From Lonicera japonica (Eukaryota; Streptophyta; Magnoliopsida; Dipsacales; Caprifoliaceae): a DNA stretch of 64,000 bases. The stretch spans positions 50,759,309 to 50,823,308 of the forward strand of contig CM038467.1 in assembly GCA_021464415.1 (NCBI GenBank), in the 5' to 3' direction. This document shows, piece after piece, positions 45,002-56,529 of this stretch (positions are counted from its first letter, which is position 1; every line of letters starts with the position of its first letter). The translations under genes and the position numbers were made by a program. The notes under the pieces were generated by a model that ran no database searches, was not told the DNA's origin, and worked only from the letters and a program-made list of their open reading frames with translations.

Positions 45002-45281
45002 ATCTCCCCCTTTTTGATGATGACAATAAATTAATGTGTGTTTACAATAACAAGCACAAATAGCATATGAATAATTGAAATATGCTCCCCCTCAATTTAT
45101 GCATAGATAAAATAAATGATTTATAAAAAAAAAATTCATATATTTGAGATAGTTTTAAAACCAATAAAATATTTTTGATCTCAAATAAGGTTTTCAAAAG
45201 AAAACAATTATCAATGTTAAAGACATAAAACAATTAAAGGTCTTACCAACATTGATTGTCACCAACACACATTTTCTCTCC

Positions 45282-45647
45282 CTATGGCAACATCAAAAAG
45301 GGATTAAGGCCACGGAGAGAAAATGATAACTCCAAGAGTGCTTCATCTATGAGGCCAAGGTGTGTGTGCCTCTCCATCTTTTGCCATAAGGCAAAGGCGT
45401 GCCACCTCATCATCGCTCGACTCGATATCGGATTCGTCTTCATCCGATTCGCTTGTATGCCCTTTAAGAGCATCTTTTAATTTTTGTATAGCTCTTCCCT
45501 CTTTGCTTTCTTCTCTCTTTTCTCCTCTTTTCTAACCGGACAATTTGATTTGTAATGTCCCAATTTTTGACAATGAAAGCACTTCCTTTCCTCATTATCA
45601 ACTTTAGGATGAGTTGATCTATCATTATTTGAGGATGAGGGATTTCT
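45282..45647 (-). pseudogene. Copia-like gag C-terminal fragment
   Basis: The minus strand shows a CCHC knuckle CFHCQKLGHYKSNC in the frame 45716-45477, followed in a shifted frame by an acidic Ser/Asp stretch and CLMAKDGEAHT, the usual tail of plant Copia gag. The first 22 codons of the 45716 frame are LTR sequence joined by the deletion, so the ORF is a chimera. Confidence 0.72.
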
Positions 45648-47155
45648 TTGACTTGTCCAACGCTTGTAGTTGAATGATCTTGATTTGGATAGATCGGTTT
45701 TAGTCGAATGCTTCATTGACTTGATCGGATATTGATTGAATGATCCTTATCAAACTTCCTTTGAGCAATCATACTATTCTTGATTTTTCAAATAAGAAAT
45801 CTATAATCTTATATCAAGAACATGTTAAATTACACATGATTGATTTATTGTTATTATCAAAATAAGATTAAGACCTTCAAGGTCAACAAAAAGCTTAACT
45901 CATTTCTAAGGTTTGATTATGCGTATGCATGACATACGTCAAAACCGTTCTTAAAAAGTCATTAAAAGCTAAAATTGGCACTATTTCGGTATCAATTCCG
46001 GAATGACACCAAAACAGCACTCAAAACTCCCAAATTACTTCGATAACTAACTCAGCTCAATAAAGGATAAGGACCGTCCTCTATTAAGCCTCGTTAGAGT
46101 TTTTCGGATTTATTAATTAACCTATAACCAATGAGAAATTCAAGCCACAATCACAATTGAATCATATATTCACACTAGTCCGTCATGCTTTCGCTAGAGA
46201 CCCCTAACTACTAAATTACGCTAGCATATTGATGAAAATTAAGCAAAACATGATAAATTCAATCAAAAATTGAGCAAACATATTTCTAAAATATAATTGA
46301 ATAATCACACAAAATTTCATAGCAATTAAAACTAAGGAACGATTAATAAAAAATAAAAATGGTTTAAACAAATTTTGGAAAAAAATAGCACACTGCAGTT
46401 ACGAAAATCACCTATTGTCTTCAGGAAATTTTGGAATTTAGATCCCCAAAACAGTAGTTTTGTAAAAAATTCGATCGCGGTCGTTTTGATAGGTGGATCA
46501 TCAAAATCGGCCAAGAAACGAGCAAGTTATGATTAAAATAAGAAAACACATACTTTTAGGGTTCTACGCGGGAATCTATAAAAAAAATCTAATAAAAATT
46601 ATAAATTATGCATGGATTTCAATCATCAATCACATTTAAACACATAATTAACTAATGATATATAAGCATTAATGAGCATTAATTGAAATAAATTAAAAAT
46701 AAAATTGAATGAAAAGAAAAATTACAGTTACGCAGTTATTGAAGAACTGTAATGAGACTCGCTCAAACTCAAATTGAAATAGAGTTATACGTTGTTTCTT
46801 CTTCAATACAAGCCATAAACCAAATAAAAATATCTCTCTGATAGTTACGCAAGGAAATTGAGAATTATTGAAGAAAAAGAACGACGACTGTTTTTCTCTA
46901 CTCGAAGAAAATAAGAATGACGGCCCTTCTTTCCTTACTCAAAATTAAACCTAAAACCTAAAAATATCATCGACATTTTATTCTCTTTTTTTTTCAAAAA
47001 TTCAAAAATTAAACTAATTAATAAAATAAAATAAATAATAATAAAGATAATAATCCAAAAGATAAAAATAGCTTTGTCGTCTATTAAGTCGTTGGCTCAA
47101 GAGACTAAGTCTTCCACCTTAACTTCTCGGGTCAGCTTAAAAATAATTAAAACTT

Positions 47156-47240
47156 GTTGGCCGCGGGATTCGAACACTGGATTAAGCATGAGTAGAGATC
47201 TAGTCACTTGCCATCTAGGCTAAGGACCCCATTCAATAAA
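47156..47240 (-). repeat. tRNA-derived SINE-like sequence
   Basis: The minus strand has a pol III A box (TAGCCTAGATGG, about 47212-47223) and B box (GTTCGAATCCC, about 47166-47176) with tRNA-like spacing, preceded by GGGGTCCT. This is the head of a plant SINE inside the Athila-1 LTR. It is not a tRNA gene, as no cloverleaf or CCA end follows. The tail toward 46980 is T/A-rich. Confidence 0.6.
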
Positions 47241-47838
47241 TATATGCATCATAAATTTAGGTATTCTTTCGCGCTCAAACTCAATCCACTGGTGCACTGA
47301 TCATATTTCTGCCATAACTTTGTACTCCGAACTCCGATTGATGCAAGGTTTTCGCCTACGCGTAGATAACTCAAAGCTCTACAACTTCTATTTTTGGAGT
47401 TTTCTTCAAATTCTGCACGGATAAATACCAGAAATTACCGAAACAGAGGTAATGCGCGTAGTGAATCTCTTCTTCCTTCAAAAATTGCTCGGTTTGATTC
47501 AAATGACTTTTCTTTGCTTGGGACTGCTCTATTGGCTTCTCTTAGTGTCTTCCATCAACTTCCTTCATGCTTGAGCTTGAAATTTGCTTTCGGTTCACTT
47601 CTTGAACTCAATTTAGCTCCGAATTTGACTTGCAATGACTAACTTTGGGGGAATTTGCTTCTAGATTCGTTCTTGTTCATTTTTAACCTGCAAAAAGGTT
47701 ATAATGCACTAGAAACAAACATACTATCTTATTTCATGATTAAATCTCAATTCTTAACAATTTAGGATAATTAAAATCAAATTCATGCATATTAAGCCAC
47801 CTAAATACATATAAAAATGCAATATTTTGGCTTAATCA

Positions 47839-50150
47839 ACTGCCATATTCTATTTATGTGCAGTTGCATTTAGGAGAGTTGAAGCCTACACCAATGATAG
47901 TCCAACTTGCCGATCGGTCAGTGAAAATTCCTAAGGGTGTCATTGAAGATATTCTGATTAAGGTAGACACTTTCTACTTTCCAGGGGACTTTGTTGTTCT
48001 TGATACTAAGCCTGTTCAGAACATAAGAGGCCAGATTCCTGTGATTTTAGGGCTACCATTCCTTGTTACATCCAACGCCCTAATCAATTACAGAAATGGA
48101 GTGATGAAAATTTCTTTTGGCAAGTCAATTTGATTGATAGTTTAGTAGAGGAATCTTTCTTGCAAACTTGTAAAGAGGACCCATTAGAGGCTTATCTATC
48201 CTACTTCGGTTGTGATTTCGATATAGATAAATCTATAGAGCAAGTCAATGCACTCTTAGATTCAGTGCCTATCATGGGTATTTATTCTTTCCAACCAAAG
48301 TCAGAGACTCTCAATCTCCCATCAACTCCTCGACCTCATTCCATTGAAGAACCACCAAAGTTTGACCTGAAGCCTTTGCCTGATAATCTAAAGTATGCTT
48401 TTCTCGGTCCAGAAGAATCTTTGCCTGTTATCATAGCTTCTAATCTTAATAATGCTCAAGAAAAGCAATTGCTTGAAGTCCTTCAAGAGCATAAAGAAGC
48501 TATTAGGTGGTCTATCGCAGATTTAAAAGGGATCAGCCCGTTAGTTTTCATGCGCAAGATTCACTTAGAGGAGAACTCCAAACCCTTTCGTGAACCACAA
48601 AGGAGGCTGAATCCAGTGATGCAAGAAGTAGTCAGGGTCGAAGTACTTAAGCTTCTTGATGCGGGTATTATCTACCCGATATCTAATAGCGAGTGGGTTA
48701 GCCCTGTGCAAGTAGTTCCTAAGAAGTCAAGAATTATAGTGGTAGCCAATGAGCATAATGAGTTAGTTCCATCTCGTGTTCAGACGGGATTGCGTGTTTG
48801 TGTTGACTACTAAAAGTTGAATTTGATGACTAGGAAGGATCACTTTCCTCTTCCTTACATTGACTAGATGTTAGAAAGGTTAGCCGGCCATGCTTACTAT
48901 TGCTTTTTGGATGGTTACTCCGGCTACAACCAAATTCCAGTGGATCAATCTGATTAAGAGAAGGCAACATTCACGTGCCCTTTTGGTACATTTGCCTACA
49001 GACGCATGCCTTTCGGGCTATGCAATGCATCTATTACCTTTCAGCGGTGTATGATTTCCATATTCTCTGATATGGTAGAGCGATTCTTAGAGGTTTTCAT
49101 GGATGATTTTTCTGTGTTTGGATCTTCTTTTGAGGAATGCTTGGAATACCTAGAGATGTCAGAGGTTAGGTGGTCTTATGCGCTGAAGTATGATGCCCCT
49201 TAATCCAATTATGATAGTGAGATCTTTGATGTGTGGGGGATAGATTTTATGAGACATTTTCCTAACACTTTTGGCAATCTCTATATCTTAGTAGCCGTTG
49301 ATTATGTGTCAAAATGGGTCGAGGCTTTTGCGTTCAGAACAAATGACCACAAAGTGGTGGTCTGATTTTTGAAAGAGAATATTCTTGCACGATTTGGAAC
49401 ACCCCGCGTTATCATTAATGATGGGGGTCGCACTTTTGTAATAGGCCATTTAAGGGTCTAATAAAGAAGTATGGAGTGATTCATAAAGTGTCGACTGCGT
49501 ACCATCCACAAACTAGTGGACATGCTGAAATTTCAAATAGGGAGATCAAGTATATCTTAGAAAAAATGATAAATCCTAATAGGAAGGATTGGTCAATCTG
49601 ACTGACAGATGCTTTGTGGGCATACCGTACTGCATACAAAACTCCTTTTGGAATATCGCCATACCGTTTGGTGTATGGCAAGGCATGAAACCTGCCTGTT
49701 GAGTTGGAGCATAGAGCTTTTTGGGCTGTTAGACAGCTTAATTTTGATGTTGACCAAGCAGGAACTCATAGAATGCTCTAAATTGCTGAGCTGGAAGAAA
49801 TAAGGAATGATGCATATGATTGTGCAAAGTCGTACAAATAAAGGAAGAAAAGGGTGCATGATCAGAAGATTTTTAGAAAATCCTTTCACCCTGGTTAGAA
49901 AGTCCTTCTTTATAATCCTCGTCTCATTTGTTCCTAGGTAAGTTGAAATCTAAATGGTTCGGCCCGTTCATAGTCCACCAAGTTTATTCTCATGGGCCCA
50001 TTAAGATTTAAAATCCCAAAGATGGTAGTGTGTTTAAAGTTAATGGCCATCGTTTGAAACTATTTTCGGAGTTAGAAAACCCAGAAGTTGAAGTTATGCT
50101 TCTGGAGGATCCCGTTTATATGCTTCTGGAGGATCCCGTTTATCGGGATT
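47839..50150 (+). pseudogene. Athila-2 pol remnant (protease, RT, integrase)
   Basis: Starts within the protease at LPYSIYVQLHLGELKPT, directly after the Athila-1 LTR. The protease C-terminus is in 47858-48133 (PVILGLPFLVTSNALI), then the linker and RT (48130-48813), with several single-base stops and RT motifs LDGYSGYNQIPV, MPFGLCNASITFQRCM and VFMDDFSVF at 49006-49203. From about 49150 the sequence jumps directly to the integrase core ([32 protein letters not shown]), so RNase H and the integrase zinc region are deleted. Many stops follow to about 50150. The 5' half of the element (gag) is not present on this side or to the left of Athila-1. Confidence 0.9.
50096..50143 (+). repeat. 24-bp tandem duplication
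   Basis: ATGCTTCTGGAGGATCCCGT plus TTAT, repeated twice without a gap at the very end of Athila-2 pol. Confidence 0.97.
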
Positions 50151-52016
50151 GATTTTTTAAGGCCATGGTTCATGTATATTATTATGTATAATATTGTATA
50201 TTTGGATTTTCTATTTTGCTTTTTTTTGTTCTATTTCTAACAAAAGTGCAGGTTTATCTTTTTCGTTGAGCTCCATTGTTTTTCAGGTGATATCTTTTCC
50301 TTTCTTATTTACTTGTCTTTATACATTAAGGACAATGTAAGATTCCAGTTGGGGGTGGATTTAACTGCCTTATCATTTCACGCACTTCACATGTTGCACT
50401 TTGTTAGAAATTGAACAAACTTAAAAAAAGAAAAAAGAAAAAAAGAAATGCAATGGTTCTTGGACTAATATTACGTTTCCCTTTGTCTAGCCAGTGTGAT
50501 AACGATAACGCATTCGTCTTAATACTTTACATGTGCATGCTTAGTTTTCCTAATATCATTATTAAGAGAAATTTCATGATTTTCAATCATTATTATATTT
50601 GAGAACATGTGACAACCTATGGATGACTAGATGGAAAAGTGAGCATAACTGAAAATTCCTGAAGAACATAAATGTGGAGACTAAATAACCTGTGAGTATT
50701 TGAGCCAATCTTCCTATTTGAGGGTTTTTACATCAACTCTTAATTTTTGAAAAGCGTATCTCGTTGAGTAGTCTCATTATTCTTTGCTTTGATTGAATAC
50801 TAGAAAGGTACGTCCATGAAATGCAATTCTTTTAAGGATTCTTGATATTAATTGAACTACTAAAGAACTTTAAACTTTAGGAAGTGATTTAGGCCATATT
50901 TGGCAACCTCAATATAGCCTAATCCTACTCTTACATATGTACCGCTAGTCATCCCTTTGAGCCTTATTTATAGCATTTCTTTGGTAGCCCAATATCCTTA
51001 CGCTACTCCAATTAGGAGTGTAAAACATATTTATAGCCTGCCCTTTTATTTAAGAATATGTTGAGATTATCAATTCTATGTACGGGCAATAGTGAAAAGA
51101 AAAAATGAATGAAAAAAAAAATGAACAATGATTAAAAAAATGAAAAAAAAAGTGATGAAATCTCCTTAGAAATATCAATGTGAAAAATTTGTATGAGAAA
51201 GGAGATGTGAAAACAAAAAAAAAAAGCAAAAGAAAAGCTCAAATGAAGTCAAATTTAGCCCAGAGTGTTAATTTTATATCTCAATATGTGTTTCTTAGAT
51301 CTTTGAATCCCCTATTTACCCCTTCATTTGACTAGCCATTTCCTTAAGCCTTGCATTATAACCCGAAAAAGTCCTAAAGATCCTTTATAATATGGTTTTG
51401 AGGTGAGAGTGGCGGAGGGGATCCATTTATGCATTTCGCTTTTCTAGTGGGATTTATCCGTTCATGAGACTCTTATTCTTTCATTTACAGCGTTTTTCAT
51501 ATATACATGTGAGAGGCATTTGAATTTGAATACATTTACTCGTTATAGCCCGCATGTAATAAGAGCAATTACACTATATTCTTGAGTATTTCATTTGTTG
51601 AGTGTATGCCATGTGAGGAGTTTAAGTCGAAGCATAGTTTGGATGGGATTTAAAAATTTTGCCTACTTATATATCAATGATGTTATGTTGTTGTCAATTC
51701 TCACACACAATGAGATTGGAGAAAGAGAAATATTTTTATTAATCTTGCTAGTTTGAGAACTTTGATATTGCACATGTATCACATTATATTGCTTAACATG
51801 TGGGTGTTTTGATGTCTTTATTGAGTTAATTACATTGGTGAAGAAGGGGAATCATTTTTAGAAAGAACCATTGCATTCGAGTTTTGTTGGTATATTCACT
51901 ACAAACCATCATGAGACTTCACTCGTCCTCTTGGGGAACCTTGAGGTTAATAAAAGAATTTATTTTAAGACTTTTGCTTTGCTTGAGGACTAGCAAAGTA
52001 TAAGTTGTGAGGAATT
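50151..52016 (+). other. Athila-2 3' non-coding region
   Basis: Contains the ACATTAAGGACAATGTAAGATT motif and TTGGGGGTGG (about 50323-50358), then 1.6 kb without a gene. A purine-rich tract lies at 51080-51240. Near 51975-52016 GCTTGAGGACTAGCAAAGTATAAGTTGTGAGGAATT resembles the end of the internal region before the LTR of this family. Confidence 0.65.
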
Positions 52017-53040
52017 TGATGTGACAAGAAATTGGTACATTGTAGGGCACTAATATTTATCTTGGAGAGCACATGTTATTACATCTGTTGTGTTTTTTGA
52101 GTTTTTCAGGTGTTTGGAATTAAATCGAGAAGTTTGGAATTGAAGGAAAAAATGGCTTTGTGCAAGGCCTGAGTTCAATAAATTTTGGCCACTAATCTGT
52201 AAGGAATTTGAAAAAAACTCCAGACACGGATGTTCTAGATCTTTGAGTTAGTTATGCGTGGGAGAAAACCTTGCTCCAATTGGAGTTTGGAGCGCGAAGT
52301 TATGGCCAAAATAATATCAATGCAACAAATAAATAAATTCCAGCGAGAATGGACCAAGCCCACTTATTTAATCCAGCCATTCCCAGCCCCACTTTGCAGC
52401 AGCCCAATGCATTAAATCAACTGCCCAAGCCCATTAAAATCCATTGTCCTGAGATTAATCTTCAATTATAAATTCAATACAGTAGATAGCCGTGGGGAGA
52501 GGAGAGCCGCAATCTTTTTCTTCTTTTTTTTCCTCCTCTCATTGTGTGCACAACTTTCGATAACAACCGCCACAATTTTCTTCTTCTTTTTCTTGATTTT
52601 TGTGTACAATTTACAGAGCCATAGCAATTCGTAGAGGAGAGCTTTTGAATTTTAATTTTTTTTTCTTTACTTTTCTTTTGTGCACAATATTCAAAATCTT
52701 AAGAGTGTTTATTTTTATTTTCCTTTCTTCTACCGAGGGCATTGTTGGAGTACAATTAATTTAGAATTAGTTTCTTTCTTCAATTTATTTGCGCGTACCA
52801 AGTAAGTATTTTATTTATTTAGTTATGCATTATATAATTATGTTTTATGTTTCAATTGCAAGCATGCTACGCTATGTTATTTTCTAGGGTTGAGGATGAG
52901 TATATTTGATTGATTCCCTTGCACGTATTAATGCCAATTGACTCTACCAATTTAATACTTTAATATTAAAATAATTTTTCCTATTAAATGCCTATTTTAA
53001 TTGATAAAAATAAAATTGGATTCTCACTATTTTTTGTTGG
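52017..53040 (+). repeat. Athila-2 3' LTR, probable, right end uncertain
   Basis: Begins TGATGTGACA after a GTGAGGAATT purine tract. Non-coding and AT-rich, with CT-rich stretches at 52510-52720. The right boundary cannot be set because the partner LTR is absent and a Tekay-like LTR fragment follows by about 53160. Confidence 0.45.
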
Positions 53041-53159
53041 ATTCACCTTATGATTTGTTAAAAGCGGATATAGGGTGTGTTTTGACGGATATAACGAGTG
53101 TTTTGAATCCAATAAGACCAAACCTGGGACCGGGACCATTCATAAACTAGTTTCATCCT

Positions 53160-54279
53160 ATAATTGCAATATCAAATCAACGGCCCGTATGAAAAACAAT
53201 TGTGCCATTTCTATGATTTTCATAAATCGAATATAACTTTAGTTTACAATCGATAGGGAAATCTCATATAAACCATTAAATTGAACTAAAATAAGAAATA
53301 TCAACATATATCAAAAATCCCCTTTTTAAACATATTAGGTTTTCTATTAACATCAAGTGAAATCATAATAAAACAATCATAAGTTGTAAAAATAAGTTTT
53401 AGGAGTAGATTCCGACCTCTATAAAGTCTAATAATTGAGTTTGGAAGCTTGAATCGAGCTCAACGTCCCCTAATCGCGATTTCCCCAATTTCTCAATTGA
53501 ACCCTAGCCCTGGTGATGAATAGTGTTTGTGAGGGGTTGATTTAGTGTTGATTTAGTGGAGCTTTGAGTGGTGGAGGTGTGTAGATGAGAATCTCCCCAA
53601 ATCTTTCTCAAAGAAGCTCTTAATCTCTCTCTAGAATATTATGGAGTTTGTTGCTCGAAAATGGGTGTTTGGGGTGATAAAATGTGAGAAAATCAGGTCA
53701 AAAGTAGTCAAAATGAGTCTGAACTAATGAGTAAGATCGATCTTGGTATGGGTAAAAAGTGCACTGGTTTGGTTTGTCAATGATTTCTGATGAGTAAGAT
53801 CGATCTTACTCCAAGTGAAAAGTGTTCTGTTTTGAATATGCTCAAATTTGACCCTAGTAAGATCCATCTTACTCAGCTCAGCACTAAGCTCGCCTATTTC
53901 ATTGACTCTTAGACCCCCGAGATGTTGGAATCTCTCTCCCATCCAAACATGAAACTTGTAGAAGGGAATGAAATAAAGACGTGGCCGCAAATGGGGAGTC
54001 ATTTGGACATCGGATGAAGAAGTTATGACCTCTCAAAGTTGACTAAAAATTAACTCTTTCGAAAAGTTCAAAATGCGTGATTAACTTCTCGTTTTCAATT
54101 CGGGCCACCCGAAGATTGAAATGATTTCTCGCACAAACTTCATATACCTAATATGTCATTCTAGAAGTGTCGGTTCAAGTACGAGGGGTTCGGAACCCAA
54201 TGTTCACTCCTTAACTGAGATTTAGCCTTAATCAGCATAAAATAAAGATTCGCTTGAATATAGGGTACGGGATATTACA
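53160..54279 (-). repeat. Tekay-like LTR, first part (inverted)
   Basis: The minus strand begins TGTAATATCCCGTACCC at 54279, the usual start of Tekay/Del-type LTRs, and runs left to about 53160. It holds GTAAGATCGATCTTAC palindromes (near 53732 and 53790). Flanked by ACTGT at 54280-54284. The other end of this LTR seems to be at 57567 in the opposite orientation. The left limit is approximate. Confidence 0.6.
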
Positions 54280-54487
54280 ACTGTGCCCACAGCTTCAGAT
54301 ATTCCCAACTAAAAACCCTAGAATGTGCGTAGAAAAGAGATGACGGACACTTTTCAGTCTATTGTGTGTGTTATTATTTAGGTGTCAAAACCAAAGTATT
54401 TATACTAGGGATAAAGGGGTGTAAACCCTAAAGCCCACTATGGTTGTCCTTGTTGGGCCCAAAACCCAACAGGCCCAAAACCCAACA
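54280..54487 (-). repeat. Copia LTR fragment, first part, inverted
   Basis: The reverse complement matches the first two-thirds of the Copia 3' LTR at 63407-63610 (TGTTGGGTTTTGGGCCTGTT ... GCTGTGGGCACAGT). It carries a TATAAATAC box (minus, about 54397). It stops at exactly the point where the plus-strand LTR remnant at 57568 begins. Confidence 0.85.
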
Positions 54488-55511
54488 TCTTCAATAGTCT
54501 ACTATAGTCATCTCATCTTGATGGGCAAAAGTTATGCCTTATTACATTTGACAAGCCAAATAAGCAAGCTGGACACAATAAGACAAGTGTGTTGTATTCA
54601 TAGTATAAGTTGTAGTATGAGTATTTTTTTTTTCTTGATAAAAAGTATTAGGTTTATTTCAATCCTTCATTTGAAATATACACAGTTGATAAGAATTAAA
54701 ATAAGCTGAGTGGATTGGCTTAATTAGTGGTAAAAGTGTCCACCAGGATCAAGGAGATCTAGAGTTCGAGTCTCATTTGAAGTGGGGTGAGTTTCTTTAT
54801 TATTTGTAGTAAAAAGAGATACTTAGAGCAATTTTTTTTTAAGAAAAGAAGTAATAAAATAATTTAGGATATCACTTGTATATATCTACGTACAATATAT
54901 CGTATATCTAGTTTAATAGAGTTACAACTAATATATTTTAACAAAAGAATAACTAAAGTGTCAATATAACTATACCTTTAGTGATGCTATTGTTTGTATA
55001 TTAGCCCACCCCATTATAAAATCCTAGATCCACACCATGATAAGATAAGTTGATTAATTCTACTTAGCAATTTTTTATCTTAATGTTGGGCTTAATGTTA
55101 GCCGACCCATGATAAAATCATGGATCCACCCTTGATATATAAAGTGGATTTTCCAATCATTAAGAGATGTTTTTAGTGAAAAAATTCATTGCTATAAGTG
55201 TTATAGTATTCAGATGTTGCTCTCTGTCTTGATGTTTAAAAGCAAAAGAGCACAGTAAGCAACCCAAATTGACTTTTCAACCAAAATAAAATAATTTTCT
55301 TCATTCCTTGTGCTTGTCGTGTTTATTATTTTTGTAAAGATTATCTTCTTCGCATTGAAGTTCGATCACATATATACTTGTCAGCTCAATAGTTGTCATT
55401 GTTTATCCCTTTAATTTCTTTACTCTTCTCTTCAGTATCTCTCTGTAGTCACAATAATTTTTCATTGCCACCCTAAATATTATTTCATTTGCAAAGAAGG
55501 AAAAAACATAT
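54488..55511. other. AT-rich interval before the CC-NB-ARC pseudogene
   Basis: No gene apart from a SINE-like sequence (54703-54840). 55150-55510 may hold the old upstream region of the resistance-gene fragment. T/A-rich throughout. Confidence 0.5.
54703..54840 (+). repeat. tRNA-derived SINE-like sequence
   Basis: TGGCTTAATTAGTGG (A-box-like, about 54716) and GAGTTCGAGTCTC (B-box-like, about 54761) at tRNA-like distance, then a tail ending in a T run near 54838. It resembles plant Au-type or related SINE heads. Flanking duplications were not found. Confidence 0.5.
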
Positions 55512-56296
55512 GTGGCAGAATCCATTGTCCTTCTGACCACAGGACAGATCTTGGGCAAGTTAACCACTCACACATTTTGTGAGATTGGACTAATATGGGG
55601 TGTGGAAAAAGAGTTTGAAAGACTCCAACTCACCATGTCAGCAATCAAAGCCTTTCTTCTGGACGCTGTTGTGCAAACAAATAATAGCCGACAATTGGAG
55701 GACTGGCTTTAAATGCTTAAAGATGTTCTTTGTGATGTTGACAACGCACTCGATAATTTCATGACTAAAGATTTTCGATGTGAAGTTTTGATCAAAGAGG
55801 AAAGTTGAAAGAGGCAAGAAACATCTTTTCAAGCTCAGGTTCATTTTGTCTTCGTATCTCACTGAGTCATATATTAAAGGAGATAAAGAGGTGATTGGAA
55901 GATATTGATGCTGATAGAAAACAATTTGAGGTTGTTGAACGTGATCCCAATAGCCCAGTCGCGTACCAGTAAGTGCGCAAACCCATTCTTCCGTACGCCT
56001 GATGTTATTTGAAAAGACCTTAACAAAACCAGAGTTTTAGAGTTTCTATTAACCAGCTCTGGCTTCATTGTTTCTGGCAGCATTATTGAGAACATCTCTT
56101 GTCTTCCTGTAGTTGGACCTTGGGGTTGGGAAAACTAGGCTGGCAAAGTTGGTTTACGACAATGATGCGATTACTTCGATTTTTGAAACAAGGCTCTGGA
56201 TTTGCTTGTCAAAAGACTTCTATCTAAAAAAGGTTATTGAGAAAATCAAGAATGATGCCACAGGGGCTGATCATGCTGTTGTAAATGTTTTAATTA
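55512..56296 (+). pseudogene. CC-NB-ARC (CNL) resistance-gene fragment
   Basis: 55512-55712 encodes an Rx-type coiled-coil N-terminus (MAESIVLLTTGQILGKL, GLIWGVEKEFERLQLTM). Past a stop at 55710 the same frame continues with LKDVLCDVDNALDNFMT. After more stops, 56113-56290 holds the start of the nucleotide-binding domain (GLGKTRLAKLVYDND, the P-loop, and LWICLSKDF). The P-loop and its surroundings are degenerate. The gene is cut near 56296 by LTR-type sequence. CNL proteins are intracellular immune receptors that bind ADP/ATP; this is a short, dead remnant. Confidence 0.85.
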
Positions 56297-56529
56297 CTCG
56301 CAAGTGCACGAATCGGTACTTAGTATAGTTTAAGCAAAAGCGAGGTCGAACCCTAGGGACTTGATCGATGTAATGTACGTATCTCTCTCACTAATTTTAA
56401 TTAATTCCTAATCTAGCTTAAAAATTGATTGAGATGATTTATCAACTAAGAATACGAATAAAATAATAAATTATTAAAAAAATACTAATAAAATAATCAA
56501 TTAATAAAATACTAGGATGGCGGAGTCAT
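56297..56529 (-). repeat. LTR-end fragment, Athila-like
   Basis: ACTCGCAAGTGCACGAATCG and GCGAGGTCGAACCCTAGGGACT resemble the U5 end of Athila-type LTRs; Athila-1 has CCCAAGTGCAGG...GGTTGAACCACAGGGATGG at the same place (42718-42786). An AT-rich stretch follows (56440-56515). Right limit uncertain. Confidence 0.4.

Larger units (their letters stand above)
43361..45888 (-). mobile_element. Copia-like element, heavily deleted
   Basis: Perfect target duplication AAAAG (43356-43360 and 45889-45893). The full LTR is 43361-45001 (TGTAGGTCGG...GGTCAACA on plus). A minus-strand PPT (AAAAAGGGGGAGATTG) lies next to it at about 45002-45016. A short internal remnant (about 45002-45647) is followed by only the first 241 bases of the other LTR (45648-45888, matching 44757-45001). 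So the rest of the 5' LTR, the primer site, most of gag and all of pol are deleted. Confidence 0.85.
42690..47838 (-). repeat. Athila-1 5' LTR, interrupted
   Basis: Inferred LTR from the PBS side (plus strand TGACTACGC at 42690) to TTGGCTTAATCA at 47838, where Athila-2 protease coding sequence begins at once. The minus strand therefore starts TGATTAAGCC and ends GTAGTCA. Without the 2.5-kb Copia-like insertion it is about 2.6 kb. It also holds a SINE-like sequence (47156-47240) and an AT-rich tract (42826-43015). No partner LTR is seen in the window, so boundaries rest on the TG/CA ends, the PBS and the Athila-2 junction. Confidence 0.72.

Noticed and set aside
45042..45233. 63-codon minus-strand frame in the Copia-like internal region
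   Set aside because: AT-rich non-coding stretch next to the polypurine tract; no motif.
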